Shown: one piece after another, positions 54,354-63,647 of the stretch
Layout of the letters: the number at the start of each line of letters is the position of its first letter
Numbering within the stretch: position 1 is the first letter of the stretch
DNA from: Kitasatospora sp. MAA4
GTDB lineage: Bacteria > Actinomycetota > Actinomycetes > Streptomycetales > Streptomycetaceae
Reading direction: 5' to 3'
Length of the DNA: 64,000 nt
NCBI RefSeq assembly: GCF_029893355.1
Contig: NZ_JARZAI010000005.1
Coordinates: 186,001-250,000, forward strand
Made by a program: the position numbers and the translations under genes
Notes under the pieces: generated by a model
Told to the model about the DNA's origin: nothing
The model's input: only the letters and a program-made list of their open reading frames with translations
The model's database searches: none

Positions 54354-55199
54354 ATGACCGCGGACACCCCCCCTGGCCAGTTCGACGAGGAGGACGACGA
54401 CCTGGCGCTGCGCCGGGCCGCGGCACCCGAGGAGAGCAGCCGGGCCAGCCGCCACTGGTGGGACCGCAACGCCGACGAATACCAGGACGAGCACGGCGAG
54501 TTCCTCGGCGACGACCGGTTCACCTGGTGCCCCGAGGGCCTGGACGAGGCCGACGCCCAGCTGCTCGGCGACCCGGCCCAGCTCAGCGGCCGCGACGTGC
54601 TGGAGATCGGGGCCGGCGCCGCGCAGTGCTCGCGCTGGCTGGCCGCCCGCGGCGCCCGACCGGTCGCCCTGGACATCTCCTTCCGCCAGCTCCAGCACTC
54701 CCGGCGGATCGACCTCGGTCGCGGCGGCCCGCTGGTGCCCGTCGTGCAGGCGGACGCCGCGATACTGCCGTTCGCGGACGCCTCCTTCGACCTGGCCTGC
54801 TCGGCGTACGGGGCCGTGCCGTTCAGCGCGGACACCGCCGAACTGATGCGCGAGGTGCACCGGGTGCTGCGGCCGGGCGGGCGCTGGGTCTTCTCGGTCA
54901 CCCACCCGATCCGCTGGGCCTTCCCCGACGAACCCGGCGTCGAGGGCCTGACCGCCACCGCCTCCTACTTCGACCGCACGCCCTACGTCGAGCAGGACGA
55001 GCAGGGGCAGGCGACCTACGTCGAGCACCACCGCACGGTCGGCGACCGGGTGCGCGAGCTGGCCGGCGCCGGCTTCCAGCTGCTGGACCTGGTCGAGCCG
55101 GAGTGGCCCGAGGGGCTGGAGCAGGAGTGGGGCGGCTGGAGCCCGCTGCGCGGGCGGCACCTGCCGGGGACGGCGATCTTCGTCGCGGTGAAGGCCTGA
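54354..55199 (+). CDS. Class I SAM-dependent methyltransferase
   Basis: The 281-residue protein has a class I SAM-binding fold: motif I VLEIGAGAAQCSRWLAARGA, ALDISFRQLQHSRR, VVQADAAILPFADASFDLAC and VLRPGGRWVFSVTHPI. An acidic N-terminal stretch and SRHWWDRNADEYQDEHGEFL precede it, which is typical of the streptomycete rpsA-neighbour methyltransferase. It is divergent from rpsA, as in related genomes. The substrate is unknown. Confidence 0.9.
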   Translation: MTADTPPGQFDEEDDDLALRRAAAPEESSRASRHWWDRNADEYQDEHGEFLGDDRFTWCPEGLDEADAQLLGDPAQLSGRDVLEIGAGAAQCSRWLAARGARPVALDISFRQLQHSRRIDLGRGGPLVPVVQADAAILPFADASFDLACSAYGAVPFSADTAELMREVHRVLRPGGRWVFSVTHPIRWAFPDEPGVEGLTATASYFDRTPYVEQDEQGQATYVEHHRTVGDRVRELAGAGFQLLDLVEPEWPEGLEQEWGGWSPLRGRHLPGTAIFVAVKA

Positions 55200-55221
55200 C
55201 TGCGGGGTTGATAATTCGGGG

Positions 55222-57765
55222 GTGAATCCTGCCTGGCTCGACCTCCCGGTCCGCACCGCGCTGCCCGCGCTGCGGCGCGCCCTCGACGCGCGCGGTGTGG
55301 CCGTGCTCGCGGCGCCGCCCGGCACCGGCAAGACCACGCTGGTGCCGCTCGCGCTGGCGGGGCTGGTGGAGGGCGGTCCCGCGCGGCGGGTGCTGGTGGC
55401 CGAGCCGCGCCGACTGGCCGTCCGGGCCGCGTCGCGGCGGATGGCCTGGCTGCTCGGCGAGAAGCCGGGCGGGAGGGTCGGGCACACCGTGCGCGGCGAG
55501 CGGGTGGTCGGTCCTGACACCGTGGTCGAGGTGGTCACCACCGGCGTGCTGCTGCAACGGCTGCAGCGCGACCAGGAGCTGCCGGGCGTGGACGCGGTGC
55601 TGCTGGACGAGTGCCACGAGCGCCACCTGGACGCCGACACCGCGCTCGCCTTCCTGCTGGACGTGCGGGCCGCGCTGCGTCCCGAGCTCCAGCTGCTCTG
55701 CGCCTCCGCGACCTCGGACACGGCCGCCTGGGCGTCGCTGCTGGGCTCGACCGAGGAGGGACCGGCCGAGGTCGTCGAAGCGCACGGCACCGCGCACCCC
55801 GTCGAGATCGTCTGGGCGCCCCCGGCGCGCGCCGTGCGCCCCCCGCAGGGGACGCGCACCGACCCGCTGCTGCTCGAACACGTGGCGGGTGTCGTGCGGC
55901 GGGCACTGTCCGAGCGAGCGGGCGACCTGCTCTGCTTCCTGCCGGGCGTCGGGGAGATCGCGCGGGTGAGCGGGCTGCTCGGTGGGCTCGACGGCGTGGA
56001 CGTGCTCCAGCTGCACGGGCAGGCGCCGCAGGCCGTGCAGGACGCCGCGCTGACGCCCGGTCAGCGCCGCCGGGTGATCCTGGCGACCTCGGTGGCCGAG
56101 TCCTCGCTGACCGTGCCGGGTGTGCGGATCGTGGTGGACTGCGGGCTCGCGCGCGAACCGCGCACCGACCACGCGCGCGGGCTGGCCGGGCTGGTGACGG
56201 TGCGCTCCTCGCTGGCCGCCGGGCGCCAGCGCGCCGGCCGGGCCGGGCGCGAGGCCCCCGGCGCGGCCTACCGCTGCTGGTCCGAGGTCGAGGACACCCT
56301 GGCACCGCGCTTCCCCGCCCCCGAGATCGCGCTGGCGGACCTGACGCCGTTCGCGCTCCAGGTCGCCTGCTGGGGCGACCCGGGCGCCGGCTCCCTCGCG
56401 CTGCCGGACGCGCCGCCCGCGGGCGCGATGGGCGCGGCCCGCCAGACGCTGACGGCGCTGGGCGCGGTGGACGCGCAGGGCCGGGCCACCGAGCGCGGGC
56501 GGCGGTTCGCGCGGACGGGGCTGCACCCGCGGCTCGCCCGCGCGCTGCTGGACGGCGCGCCGGTGGTGGGGGCGCGGCGGGCGGCGGAGATCGTCGCACT
56601 GCTCTCCGAGGAGCCCCCGCGGGCGCTCGGCGACGATCTGGCGGCGGTGTGGCGGGCGGTGCGCGGCGGGGTCTCGGGCGTCTCGGGCGCCGAGTCGTAC
56701 GGCGGGCGGTGGCGGGACGAGACGCGGCGGCTGCGCTCGCACGTGGACGCGCCGGCCACCGCGCTGCCGGACGCGGGTGCGGTCGGGCTGCTGGCCGCGC
56801 TGGCGCAGCCGGAGCGGATCGCCCGGGCGCGCGGCGCCGCCGGGACGTACCTGATGGCCTCCGGCACGGCCGGCGAGCTCCCGGCCGGCTCCGCGCTGAG
56901 CGGCTCCGAGTGGCTCGCGATCGCCGTGGCCGACCGACCGGCGGGAGCGCCGTCCGCGCGCATCCGCAGAGCAGTGCTCATCGACGAGAGCACTGCTCTC
57001 GCCGCTGCCGCTCACCTGCTGACCACCCGCGACGAGGTGCACTGGGCCGTGCCGCCCGGCAGCCGGCGCGGAGATCTGGCCGCGCGCCGCGTCCAGGCCC
57101 TGGGCGCCCTGGAACTCGAGGCCGCCGCACTCCGCTCCCCCGACCGCGCGCTGGTCCGGGCCGCCCTGCTGGAAGGGCTGGCCCGCGAGGGCGCCGGCGA
57201 ACTGCTGCGCTGGTCCGAGACCGCGAGCTCGCTGCGCTCCCGGCTGGCCTTCCTGCATCACGCGCTCGGCGACCCCTGGCCCGACGTCAGCGACCAGGCC
57301 CTGCTGGCCGCCGCCGACCAGTGGCTGGAACCCGAACTCTCCCGAGCCCGCCGCCGCGCCGACCTGGAGCGACTGGACACCACCTCCGCCCTGCAACGCC
57401 TGCTCCCCTGGGCCGGCGGCCAGGCCGGCCGACTGGACGAGCTGGCACCCGAACGGATCACCGTCCCCAGCGGCTCCCGGATCCGCGTCGACTACTCCAC
57501 CGAACGGCCCGTCCTCGCCGTCAAGTTGCAGGAGCTCTTCGGCTGGGCCGACACCCCCGCCCTGGCCGGCGGCCGCGTCCCCCTCACCATCCACCTGCTC
57601 TCCCCCGCCGGCCGCCCCGCCGCCGTCACCGGCGACCTCGCCTCCTTCTGGCGCACCGGCTACCGCGCCGTCCGCGCCGACCTCCGCGGCCGCTACCCAC
57701 GCCACCCCTGGCCCGAGGACCCCACCACCGCCGAACCCACCAAACGCACCAACCCGCGGCGGTAA
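55222..57765 (+). CDS. hrpB: ATP-dependent helicase HrpB
   Basis: The 847-residue DEAH-type helicase has motif I AAPPGTGKTTLVPLAL, motif Ia VAEPRRLAVRAASRRM, motif II LLDECHERHLDADTALAFL (DECH), motif III SATSD, and motif VI RQRAGRAGREAPGAAYR. The HrpB-specific C-terminal part is visible (LAPERITVPSGSRIRVDY, ELFGWADTPALAGGRVPLTI, and FWRTGYRAVRADLRGRYPRH). GTG 55222 is the likely start. Bacterial HrpB is a putative RNA helicase; its role is poorly defined. Confidence 0.93.
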   Translation: MNPAWLDLPVRTALPALRRALDARGVAVLAAPPGTGKTTLVPLALAGLVEGGPARRVLVAEPRRLAVRAASRRMAWLLGEKPGGRVGHTVRGERVVGPDTVVEVVTTGVLLQRLQRDQELPGVDAVLLDECHERHLDADTALAFLLDVRAALRPELQLLCASATSDTAAWASLLGSTEEGPAEVVEAHGTAHPVEIVWAPPARAVRPPQGTRTDPLLLEHVAGVVRRALSERAGDLLCFLPGVGEIARVSGLLGGLDGVDVLQLHGQAPQAVQDAALTPGQRRRVILATSVAESSLTVPGVRIVVDCGLAREPRTDHARGLAGLVTVRSSLAAGRQRAGRAGREAPGAAYRCWSEVEDTLAPRFPAPEIALADLTPFALQVACWGDPGAGSLALPDAPPAGAMGAARQTLTALGAVDAQGRATERGRRFARTGLHPRLARALLDGAPVVGARRAAEIVALLSEEPPRALGDDLAAVWRAVRGGVSGVSGAESYGGRWRDETRRLRSHVDAPATALPDAGAVGLLAALAQPERIARARGAAGTYLMASGTAGELPAGSALSGSEWLAIAVADRPAGAPSARIRRAVLIDESTALAAAAHLLTTRDEVHWAVPPGSRRGDLAARRVQALGALELEAAALRSPDRALVRAALLEGLAREGAGELLRWSETASSLRSRLAFLHHALGDPWPDVSDQALLAAADQWLEPELSRARRRADLERLDTTSALQRLLPWAGGQAGRLDELAPERITVPSGSRIRVDYSTERPVLAVKLQELFGWADTPALAGGRVPLTIHLLSPAGRPAAVTGDLASFWRTGYRAVRADLRGRYPRHPWPEDPTTAEPTKRTNPRR

Positions 57766-57774
57766 CGTCTGCGC

Positions 57775-59067
57775 ATGATCGCCGACGCCGTTCCCGTCAG
57801 ATCCCGCCACGATCCGGTCACCGGTCTCTGGACGCTGACCGCGCCCGGCGGCACCCTGCGCCAACCCGTGGTCACGGAGGACGCCGTGCTGCTGCTGGTC
57901 GGCGGGAAACCGACCGCGCTCGACCTGGCCACCGGTCAGGTCCGCTGGCGGGCCGCGGACGGCCTGCCCGAGTGCGAGGACGCCTCCCCGGTGCTGCGCC
58001 ACACCGGGAACCGGCTGGTGGTCGCCAGTGATGAGCCCGGCCGGTACTGGCACAAGCCCCAGCCGGTCACCCTCACCGGACTGGACACGGCCGACGGTAC
58101 CCGTGCCTGGGTCCGGGACGCCGAACTCCTCTCCGACTTCCTGGTGGACGAGTCGACGAACACCCTGCTGCTCTGGCAGAGCCGCGACGCCGCGCCCCAG
58201 CACCTGACCGCGGTCGATCTCACCGACGGCACCGTGCGATGGCGCCACGAACTCCCGGGCGTCGGTGGGCCGCTGCTGGTCGGTGACCGGGTGATCGCCT
58301 CGGTGGCGACCGGACTGCGCGCCTTCCACGTGCGCACCGGCACCGAACTCTGGCGCAACGAGGCGAACGCCTTCCACCACGAGCTGCTCCTGCGCCGGAG
58401 CGAGGCGGGCGAGCCGGTGGTGGCGGCCGTGATCCTCTCCGGCGGCCTGGCCGTCATCGCCCCGGACACCGGCGAGCGGCTGCGCACGATCAGGTACCCG
58501 CGCAAGCGTGAGTCGATCGCCGTGCGCGGCGCCGGCAGGGCGTTCTGGTCCAAGTGGCCGGACCGGCTGCTGGTGCGCGAGCCCCTGCTCGGCCCTGGGC
58601 GCCCGGAACGGTTCCTGATCCGGACTCCGCTCGCCGGTTTCGGCTCGGTCGACCCCGACGGCATCGAGCCCATCGAGCTGGACGGACGCATCTACGCCGT
58701 GCTCCAACCTCGGTACACCTACTCGCGCTGGCGCCGGATCCTGCCGGGCTTCGCCGGGCAGCGCGTGCACACCGCCCGCACCGGCCGTGCCCTCGCGCTG
58801 CTGCGTCCGCTTCCCGGCCGGGTGGTGAAACGCGGGGCCTTCGTGAACGTGTATGCCGGCCCGGACCGGCTCTACCTGACAGTCGCCTACCTCAAGCGCC
58901 CCAACGCGCTGCTCGCCTACCGCAACGGCACACTGCTCTGGTCGACGCCTCTGAGCTTCCCCGTCGTCGTCCCGTTCGGCGACCGCCTGCTCGCCCTCAC
59001 CGACGACGGCACTCAGGACCACCTGCGACTGATCGACGGCCAGACCGGAGAGCAGTGCCAGCCGTGA
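57775..59067 (+). CDS. PQQ-like beta-propeller repeat protein
   Basis: The 430-residue protein has repeated PQQ/WD-type blades, with ALDLATGQVRWRAADGLP, TAVDLTDGTVRWRHELPG, RAFHVRTGTELWRNEANA and LLAYRNGTLLWSTPL. The tryptophan-docking pattern is typical of PQQ_2 folds. There is no signal peptide or membrane segment, so it is probably cytoplasmic and lacks an enzymatic signature. It follows hrpB by 9 nt and may share its transcript. Function unknown. Confidence 0.8.
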   Translation: MIADAVPVRSRHDPVTGLWTLTAPGGTLRQPVVTEDAVLLLVGGKPTALDLATGQVRWRAADGLPECEDASPVLRHTGNRLVVASDEPGRYWHKPQPVTLTGLDTADGTRAWVRDAELLSDFLVDESTNTLLLWQSRDAAPQHLTAVDLTDGTVRWRHELPGVGGPLLVGDRVIASVATGLRAFHVRTGTELWRNEANAFHHELLLRRSEAGEPVVAAVILSGGLAVIAPDTGERLRTIRYPRKRESIAVRGAGRAFWSKWPDRLLVREPLLGPGRPERFLIRTPLAGFGSVDPDGIEPIELDGRIYAVLQPRYTYSRWRRILPGFAGQRVHTARTGRALALLRPLPGRVVKRGAFVNVYAGPDRLYLTVAYLKRPNALLAYRNGTLLWSTPLSFPVVVPFGDRLLALTDDGTQDHLRLIDGQTGEQCQP

Positions 59068-59190
59068 CAGCGATCGTGTGGCAGGTCGGTGGGATTCCTA
59101 CTAGCCTCTCCCGCGCCCTGGGTCGCGGTGATCGCACCCACCGTTCAGACCTACCGGCAGCGCCTGCTGCCGCAGTTGGGAGAACCGATC

Positions 59191-60714
59191 ATGAGTGATC
59201 CCGTGCTTGTCGTCGGCGCCGGTCCGGTCGGTCTCACGCTGGCGGGTGAGTTGGCGCGTCGGGGCGTCCCGGTCCGGATCGTCGACGCGCTCGCGGCGCC
59301 CACCACCGAGTCGCGCGCGATCGTCGTCCATGCCCGCAGTCTCGAAATGCTCGAACAGGTGGGCGTGCTCGACGACCTCATCGCGTCCGGCATCAAGACC
59401 ACCGGTCTCGAGATGCACGCGTCGGGGCGCACCATCGCCCGCGTCGACCTGGACATCGTCGACAGCGCCCACCCCTACGCGGTCGTCACCGCGCAGACCG
59501 AGACGGAACGCGTCCTGACCGAGAACCTGGCCAAGCACGGGGTCGAGGTGGAGCGGGGCCTCTCGCTGCTCGGGCTCGAGCAGGATGCCGAAGGCGTACG
59601 CGCGACCCTGCGCACCGCCGACGGCGGCGAGGAGAGCATCGCGGCGTCCTGGCTGGTCGGCGCCGACGGCGCGCGCAGCGAGGTGCGGCGGCAGGTCGGA
59701 ACCGCGCTGGAGGGCTCGTTCCACGGGGAGCGCTTCCTGATGGGCGACGTGCACGCCGCGCACGACTTCGATCCCCGCTCGATGTACACCTTCTTCTCCG
59801 CGCACGACGGCCCGTTGATGGTCTTTCCGATGAAGGGCGACCGGATGCGGCTGATCGCCCAGGTCACCACCGGGTCCACGGACGAGGCGAGCCAGGAGTG
59901 GCTGCAGCGGGTCGCCGACGAGCGGGCCTCGGGGCGGATCCGGATCCACGACTCGCTCTGGCTGACCTGCTTCGAGATCCACCACGCCCAGGTGCCGCAG
60001 TACCGGTACGGGCGGGTCTTCCTGGCCGGCGACGCGGCGCACGTCCACAGCCCGGCCGGCGGGCAGGGCATGAACACCGGGATGCAGGACGCCTTCAACC
60101 TGGGCTGGAAGCTCGCCGCCGCCTACCGGGGGACCGCCTCCGAGACGCTGATCGACAGCTACCACGCGGAGCGCCACCCGGTCGCGGCGCGCGTCATCGA
60201 GTTCAGCACCAGGCTCACCCACCTGAGCACGCTGGCGAACCCGGTCGCGCAGAAGCTGCGCAATGCCCTGCTGCACACGGCAACCGGGATCGGCCCGGCC
60301 CGCCAGGCCCTGGCCGACGAGACCGAGGAGACGACGCTGTCGTACCACGGCAGCCCGGCGGTCGTGGGTTCCGTGGCGCACGCGAAGATCCGCAGCGGGG
60401 ACCACCTGCCCGATGTGGCGGGCACGCAACTGCGCCGGGTGCTGGCCGCGGAGACCGGACATGTGCTGCTGACCCTCGGCCCACTCCCGGCCGCAGCCGA
60501 ACTCCCCGGCGTCCGCCAGATCCTGCTGGCCGACACCGACGCCGCGGTCGCCGGGTACGACACCGTCGTCGCGGACCCGCAGCGGCGGGCGGCAACCCGC
60601 TTCGGCCTGACCTCGGGCCGCATCATGGTCCGCCCCGACGGCTACGTCGGCGCCATCGCCGCCGGTGACGACGACGCGCCGATCACGGCCTACCGCGAGC
60701 TGACGACCCGGTAG
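59191..60714 (+). CDS. FAD-dependent aromatic-ring-type monooxygenase
   Basis: The start is ATG 59191 with GGGAGAA upstream, giving 507 residues. The Rossmann FAD motif is VLVVGAGPVGLTLAGELARR, followed by the DG motif (SWLVGADGARSEVRRQVG) and the GD motif (GRVFLAGDAAHVHSPAGGQG), all of the p-hydroxybenzoate hydroxylase/PheA group. The C-terminal part resembles a thioredoxin-like domain as in phenol hydroxylase. It would hydroxylate an aromatic or polyketide-like substrate using NAD(P)H and O2. No partner genes are present, so the substrate cannot be guessed. Confidence 0.9.
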   Translation: MSDPVLVVGAGPVGLTLAGELARRGVPVRIVDALAAPTTESRAIVVHARSLEMLEQVGVLDDLIASGIKTTGLEMHASGRTIARVDLDIVDSAHPYAVVTAQTETERVLTENLAKHGVEVERGLSLLGLEQDAEGVRATLRTADGGEESIAASWLVGADGARSEVRRQVGTALEGSFHGERFLMGDVHAAHDFDPRSMYTFFSAHDGPLMVFPMKGDRMRLIAQVTTGSTDEASQEWLQRVADERASGRIRIHDSLWLTCFEIHHAQVPQYRYGRVFLAGDAAHVHSPAGGQGMNTGMQDAFNLGWKLAAAYRGTASETLIDSYHAERHPVAARVIEFSTRLTHLSTLANPVAQKLRNALLHTATGIGPARQALADETEETTLSYHGSPAVVGSVAHAKIRSGDHLPDVAGTQLRRVLAAETGHVLLTLGPLPAAAELPGVRQILLADTDAAVAGYDTVVADPQRRAATRFGLTSGRIMVRPDGYVGAIAAGDDDAPITAYRELTTR

Positions 60715-60738
60715 GAGCGCACCCGTCAGTGCACCCCG

Positions 60739-63480
60739 TCAGTGGGCGGCGGCCTCCCAGTCGGGGCCGACGCCCACCGAGACGTCCAGCGGCGCGCGCA
60801 GGTCGTAGGCGCCGGCCATCTGCTCGCGAACGATGGACTCGACCTGCTCGCGCTCGCCGGGGGCCAGTTCCAGGACGATTTCGTCGTGCACCTGGAGCAG
60901 CATCCGGGAGTTGAGCTTGGCCTCGGTGAGGGCGGCGTCCACGCGCAGCATCGCGATCTTGACGATGTCGGCGGCGGAGCCCTGGACGGGGGCGTTCAGG
61001 GCCATCCGCTCGGCCATCTCGCGGCGCTGGCGGTTGTCGCTGGTGAGGTCGGGCAGGTAGCGGCGGCGGCCCAGCAGGGTCTCGGTGTAGCCGGTGGCGC
61101 GGGCCTCCTCCACCACGCGGTGCAGGTACTCGCGGATGCCGCCGAAGCGCTCGAAGTAGGTGTCCATCAGGCCCTGCGCCTCGGCGGGCTTGATGCCCAG
61201 CTGCTGGGAGAGCCCGAAGGCGGAGAGCCCGTACGCCAGGCCGTAGGACATCGCCTTGATCTTGCGGCGCATCTCGGCGTCCACCGCGTCGCGGGCGACG
61301 CCGAAGACCGAGGAGGCGACCGTGGTGTGCAGGTCCTCGCCGCTGGCGAAGGCCTCGATCAGCGCGGCGTCCTCGGAGAGGTGGGCCATGATCCGCAGCT
61401 CGATCTGCGAGTAGTCGGCCGTCAGCAGCGACTCGTACCCCTCGCCGACCACGAAGGCGCGGCGGATCAGCCGGCCCTCCTCGGTGCGCACGGGGATGTT
61501 CTGCAGGTTGGGGTCCTGCGAGGAGAGCCGGCCGGTGGCGGCGACCATCTGGTTGAAGGTGGTGTGGATGCGGCCCTGCGGCGAGACGGTCTTGAGCAGG
61601 CCCTCGACGGTGGTGCGCAGCTTGGCCTGGTCGCGGTGGCGCAGCAGGATGACCGGCAGTTCGTTGTCGGTCTGGGTGGCCAGCCAGGTCAGCGCGTCGG
61701 CGTCGGTGGTGTAGCCGGTCTTGATCTTCTTGGTCTTCGGCAGGGCCAGCTCGCCGAAGAGGATCTCCTGGAGCTGCTTGGGCGAGCCGAGGTTGAAGGC
61801 GTGCCCGGCGGCGGCGTGTGCCTCCTCCACCACGCGCTGGATCTCGACCGCGAACTGGTTCTCCAGGGCGGTGAGATGGGCACGGTCGGCGGCGATGCCG
61901 GTGCGCTCGATGCGGGCCAGCAGCGCCGCGATGGGCAGCTCCATGTCGTGCAGCAGCTCGGCTGCGCCGACCTCGGCCAGCCGCACCGCGAAGAGCTCGG
62001 CGAGGTCGAGGACCGTGCGGGCCTGGACCATCAGGGCCCGGGCGCCCGCGTCGTCGCCGTCCTCCTCGGCGCCGAAGGCCAGTTGGCCGCTCTCGGCGGC
62101 CGGAGCGGGGGCCAGCGAGCGGCCGAGGTACTCCTCGGCGAGCACCTCCAGGGTGAAGGTGCGCCGGCCGGGCTTCTCCAGGTAGGCGGCGAGCGCGGTG
62201 TCGGCGACGACGCCGGCGATCTGCCAGCCCTGCTCGGCGAAGGCCCGCATCACCTGCTTGGCGATGTGCAGCGCCTTGGGGCGATCGGGGTCGGCCAGGA
62301 AGGCGGCGAACGCCCGGTCGTCCTCCTCGGCGAGCTGGGAGGGGTCGAACCAGACGGCGTCCTCGGCGACGGCCAGCGCGACCTCCTGGACGCTGCCGCT
62401 GCCCAGGGCCCAGCTGTAGACGGAGGCGACCGCGACGGTGCCGGTGGCCGCGGCCAGCCAGGCGGCGAGTGCGCCGGGCTCGGTGAGGACCTCGCCCGCG
62501 ACCTCGATGCCCGGCGCGGCCGCCACCTCGGCGGCCTCGGCCACGCCGCCCACGTCGATGCCGAAGACGCGCTCGCGGAAGTTGGAGTTGCGGAACTCCA
62601 GCGACTCCATCAGCTGCCCGACGGCCTCGCGGTCGAAGGCGGTGCGCACCAGGTCGTCGACGCCCAGCGGGAGTTCGACGTCGCGCACCAGCTCGGTCAG
62701 CACCCGGTTGCGCTTGACGGAGTCGAGGTGCTCGCGCAGCTTCTCGCCGATCTTGCCCTTGACCTCGTCGGCCCGGGAGACCAGCTCGTCGAAGGACCCG
62801 AACTGGTTGACCCACTTCGCGGCGGTCTTCTCGCCGACGCCGGGGATGCCGGGCAGATTGTCGGACGGGTCGCCGCGCAGGGCCGCCAGATCCGGGTACT
62901 GGCGGGGCGTCACGCCGTACTTCTCGGCGACCTTCTCGGGGGTGTAGCGGGTCAGCTCGGAGACGCCCTTGGTGGGGTAGAGGACGGTGACCTGCTCGGT
63001 GACCAGCTGCAGCGCGTCGCGGTCGCCGGTGACGATCAGCACGTCGAAGCCGGCCGCCTCGGCGGCGGTGGCCAGGGTCGCGATGATGTCGTCGGCCTCG
63101 AAGCCCTCCAGTGCCATCCGCGGTACCTTCATCGCGTCCAGCAGCTCGCCGATCAGGCCGATCTGGCTCTTGAACTCGTCGGGCGTCTTGGCTCGGTTGG
63201 CCTTGTAGTCGGGGAACTCCGCCGAGCGGAAGGTCTTGCGGGAGAGGTCGAAGGCCACCGCGAGGTGGGTGGGCGCCTCGTCCCGCACGGTGTTGGAAAC
63301 CATCGAGGCGAAGCCGTAGACGGCGTTGGTGGGCTGGCCGGTGGAGGTGTTGAAGTTCTCCACGGGCAGGGCGTAGAACGCCCGGTACGCCAGTGAATGG
63401 CCGTCGAGCAGCATCAGCCGGGGCCGTGCCCCCGCGCCGCCGCCACTCGCCGCACCCTGCACCGTACTCTGCGTAGCCAC
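60739..63480 (-). CDS. polA: DNA polymerase I
   Basis: Using GTG 63480 (VATQSTVQ) the protein has 913 residues. GTG 63507 in the same frame is an alternative, but GGCAGGAACGGA favours the later start. The 5'-3' exonuclease domain is residues ~20-300 (LMLLDGHSLAYRAFYALP, VTGDRDALQLV). The middle is a 3'-5' exonuclease-like domain that in actinobacteria is usually inactive. The polymerase domain has SQIELRIMAHLS, RRKIKAMSYGLAYGLSAFGL and LQVHDEIVLE. Replication and repair role. It is divergent from a thioesterase gene. Confidence 0.96.
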   Translation of the reverse strand: MATQSTVQGAASGGGAGARPRLMLLDGHSLAYRAFYALPVENFNTSTGQPTNAVYGFASMVSNTVRDEAPTHLAVAFDLSRKTFRSAEFPDYKANRAKTPDEFKSQIGLIGELLDAMKVPRMALEGFEADDIIATLATAAEAAGFDVLIVTGDRDALQLVTEQVTVLYPTKGVSELTRYTPEKVAEKYGVTPRQYPDLAALRGDPSDNLPGIPGVGEKTAAKWVNQFGSFDELVSRADEVKGKIGEKLREHLDSVKRNRVLTELVRDVELPLGVDDLVRTAFDREAVGQLMESLEFRNSNFRERVFGIDVGGVAEAAEVAAAPGIEVAGEVLTEPGALAAWLAAATGTVAVASVYSWALGSGSVQEVALAVAEDAVWFDPSQLAEEDDRAFAAFLADPDRPKALHIAKQVMRAFAEQGWQIAGVVADTALAAYLEKPGRRTFTLEVLAEEYLGRSLAPAPAAESGQLAFGAEEDGDDAGARALMVQARTVLDLAELFAVRLAEVGAAELLHDMELPIAALLARIERTGIAADRAHLTALENQFAVEIQRVVEEAHAAAGHAFNLGSPKQLQEILFGELALPKTKKIKTGYTTDADALTWLATQTDNELPVILLRHRDQAKLRTTVEGLLKTVSPQGRIHTTFNQMVAATGRLSSQDPNLQNIPVRTEEGRLIRRAFVVGEGYESLLTADYSQIELRIMAHLSEDAALIEAFASGEDLHTTVASSVFGVARDAVDAEMRRKIKAMSYGLAYGLSAFGLSQQLGIKPAEAQGLMDTYFERFGGIREYLHRVVEEARATGYTETLLGRRRYLPDLTSDNRQRREMAERMALNAPVQGSAADIVKIAMLRVDAALTEAKLNSRMLLQVHDEIVLELAPGEREQVESIVREQMAGAYDLRAPLDVSVGVGPDWEAAAH

Positions 63481-63647
63481 GTCAACGTCCGTTCCTGCCG
63501 ACTCCACTGCCCGTCACTGAATCCTAGAGCCCGGCACCGACAACGGACGCCGCGACGCAGCTCCCCCGCCCCCGCCCGGCCCGGCGCCGGTCGTACGATC
63601 GCGAAAGGCCGCACCCACGGCCGGATCTCAATCGGCAGGAGACAGGC

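Noticed and set aside
55618..55640. HrpB motif II reads DECH instead of the DEFH of the E. coli protein
   Set aside because: The position tolerates different residues within the DExH class; I have no reason to treat it as a defect.
54898..59022. Minus-strand frame of about 1370 codons opposite hrpB and the PQQ-like gene
   Set aside because: It mirrors the real plus-strand codons (HrpB motifs are intact) and has no motif of its own.
60742..63396. Plus-strand frame opposite polA
   Set aside because: polA on the minus strand is certain; the opposite frame is a GC-driven shadow.
60739..63507. Degenerate 3'-5' exonuclease region in DNA polymerase I as a novelty
   Set aside because: Loss of proofreading residues is usual in actinobacterial PolA, so it is not special here.
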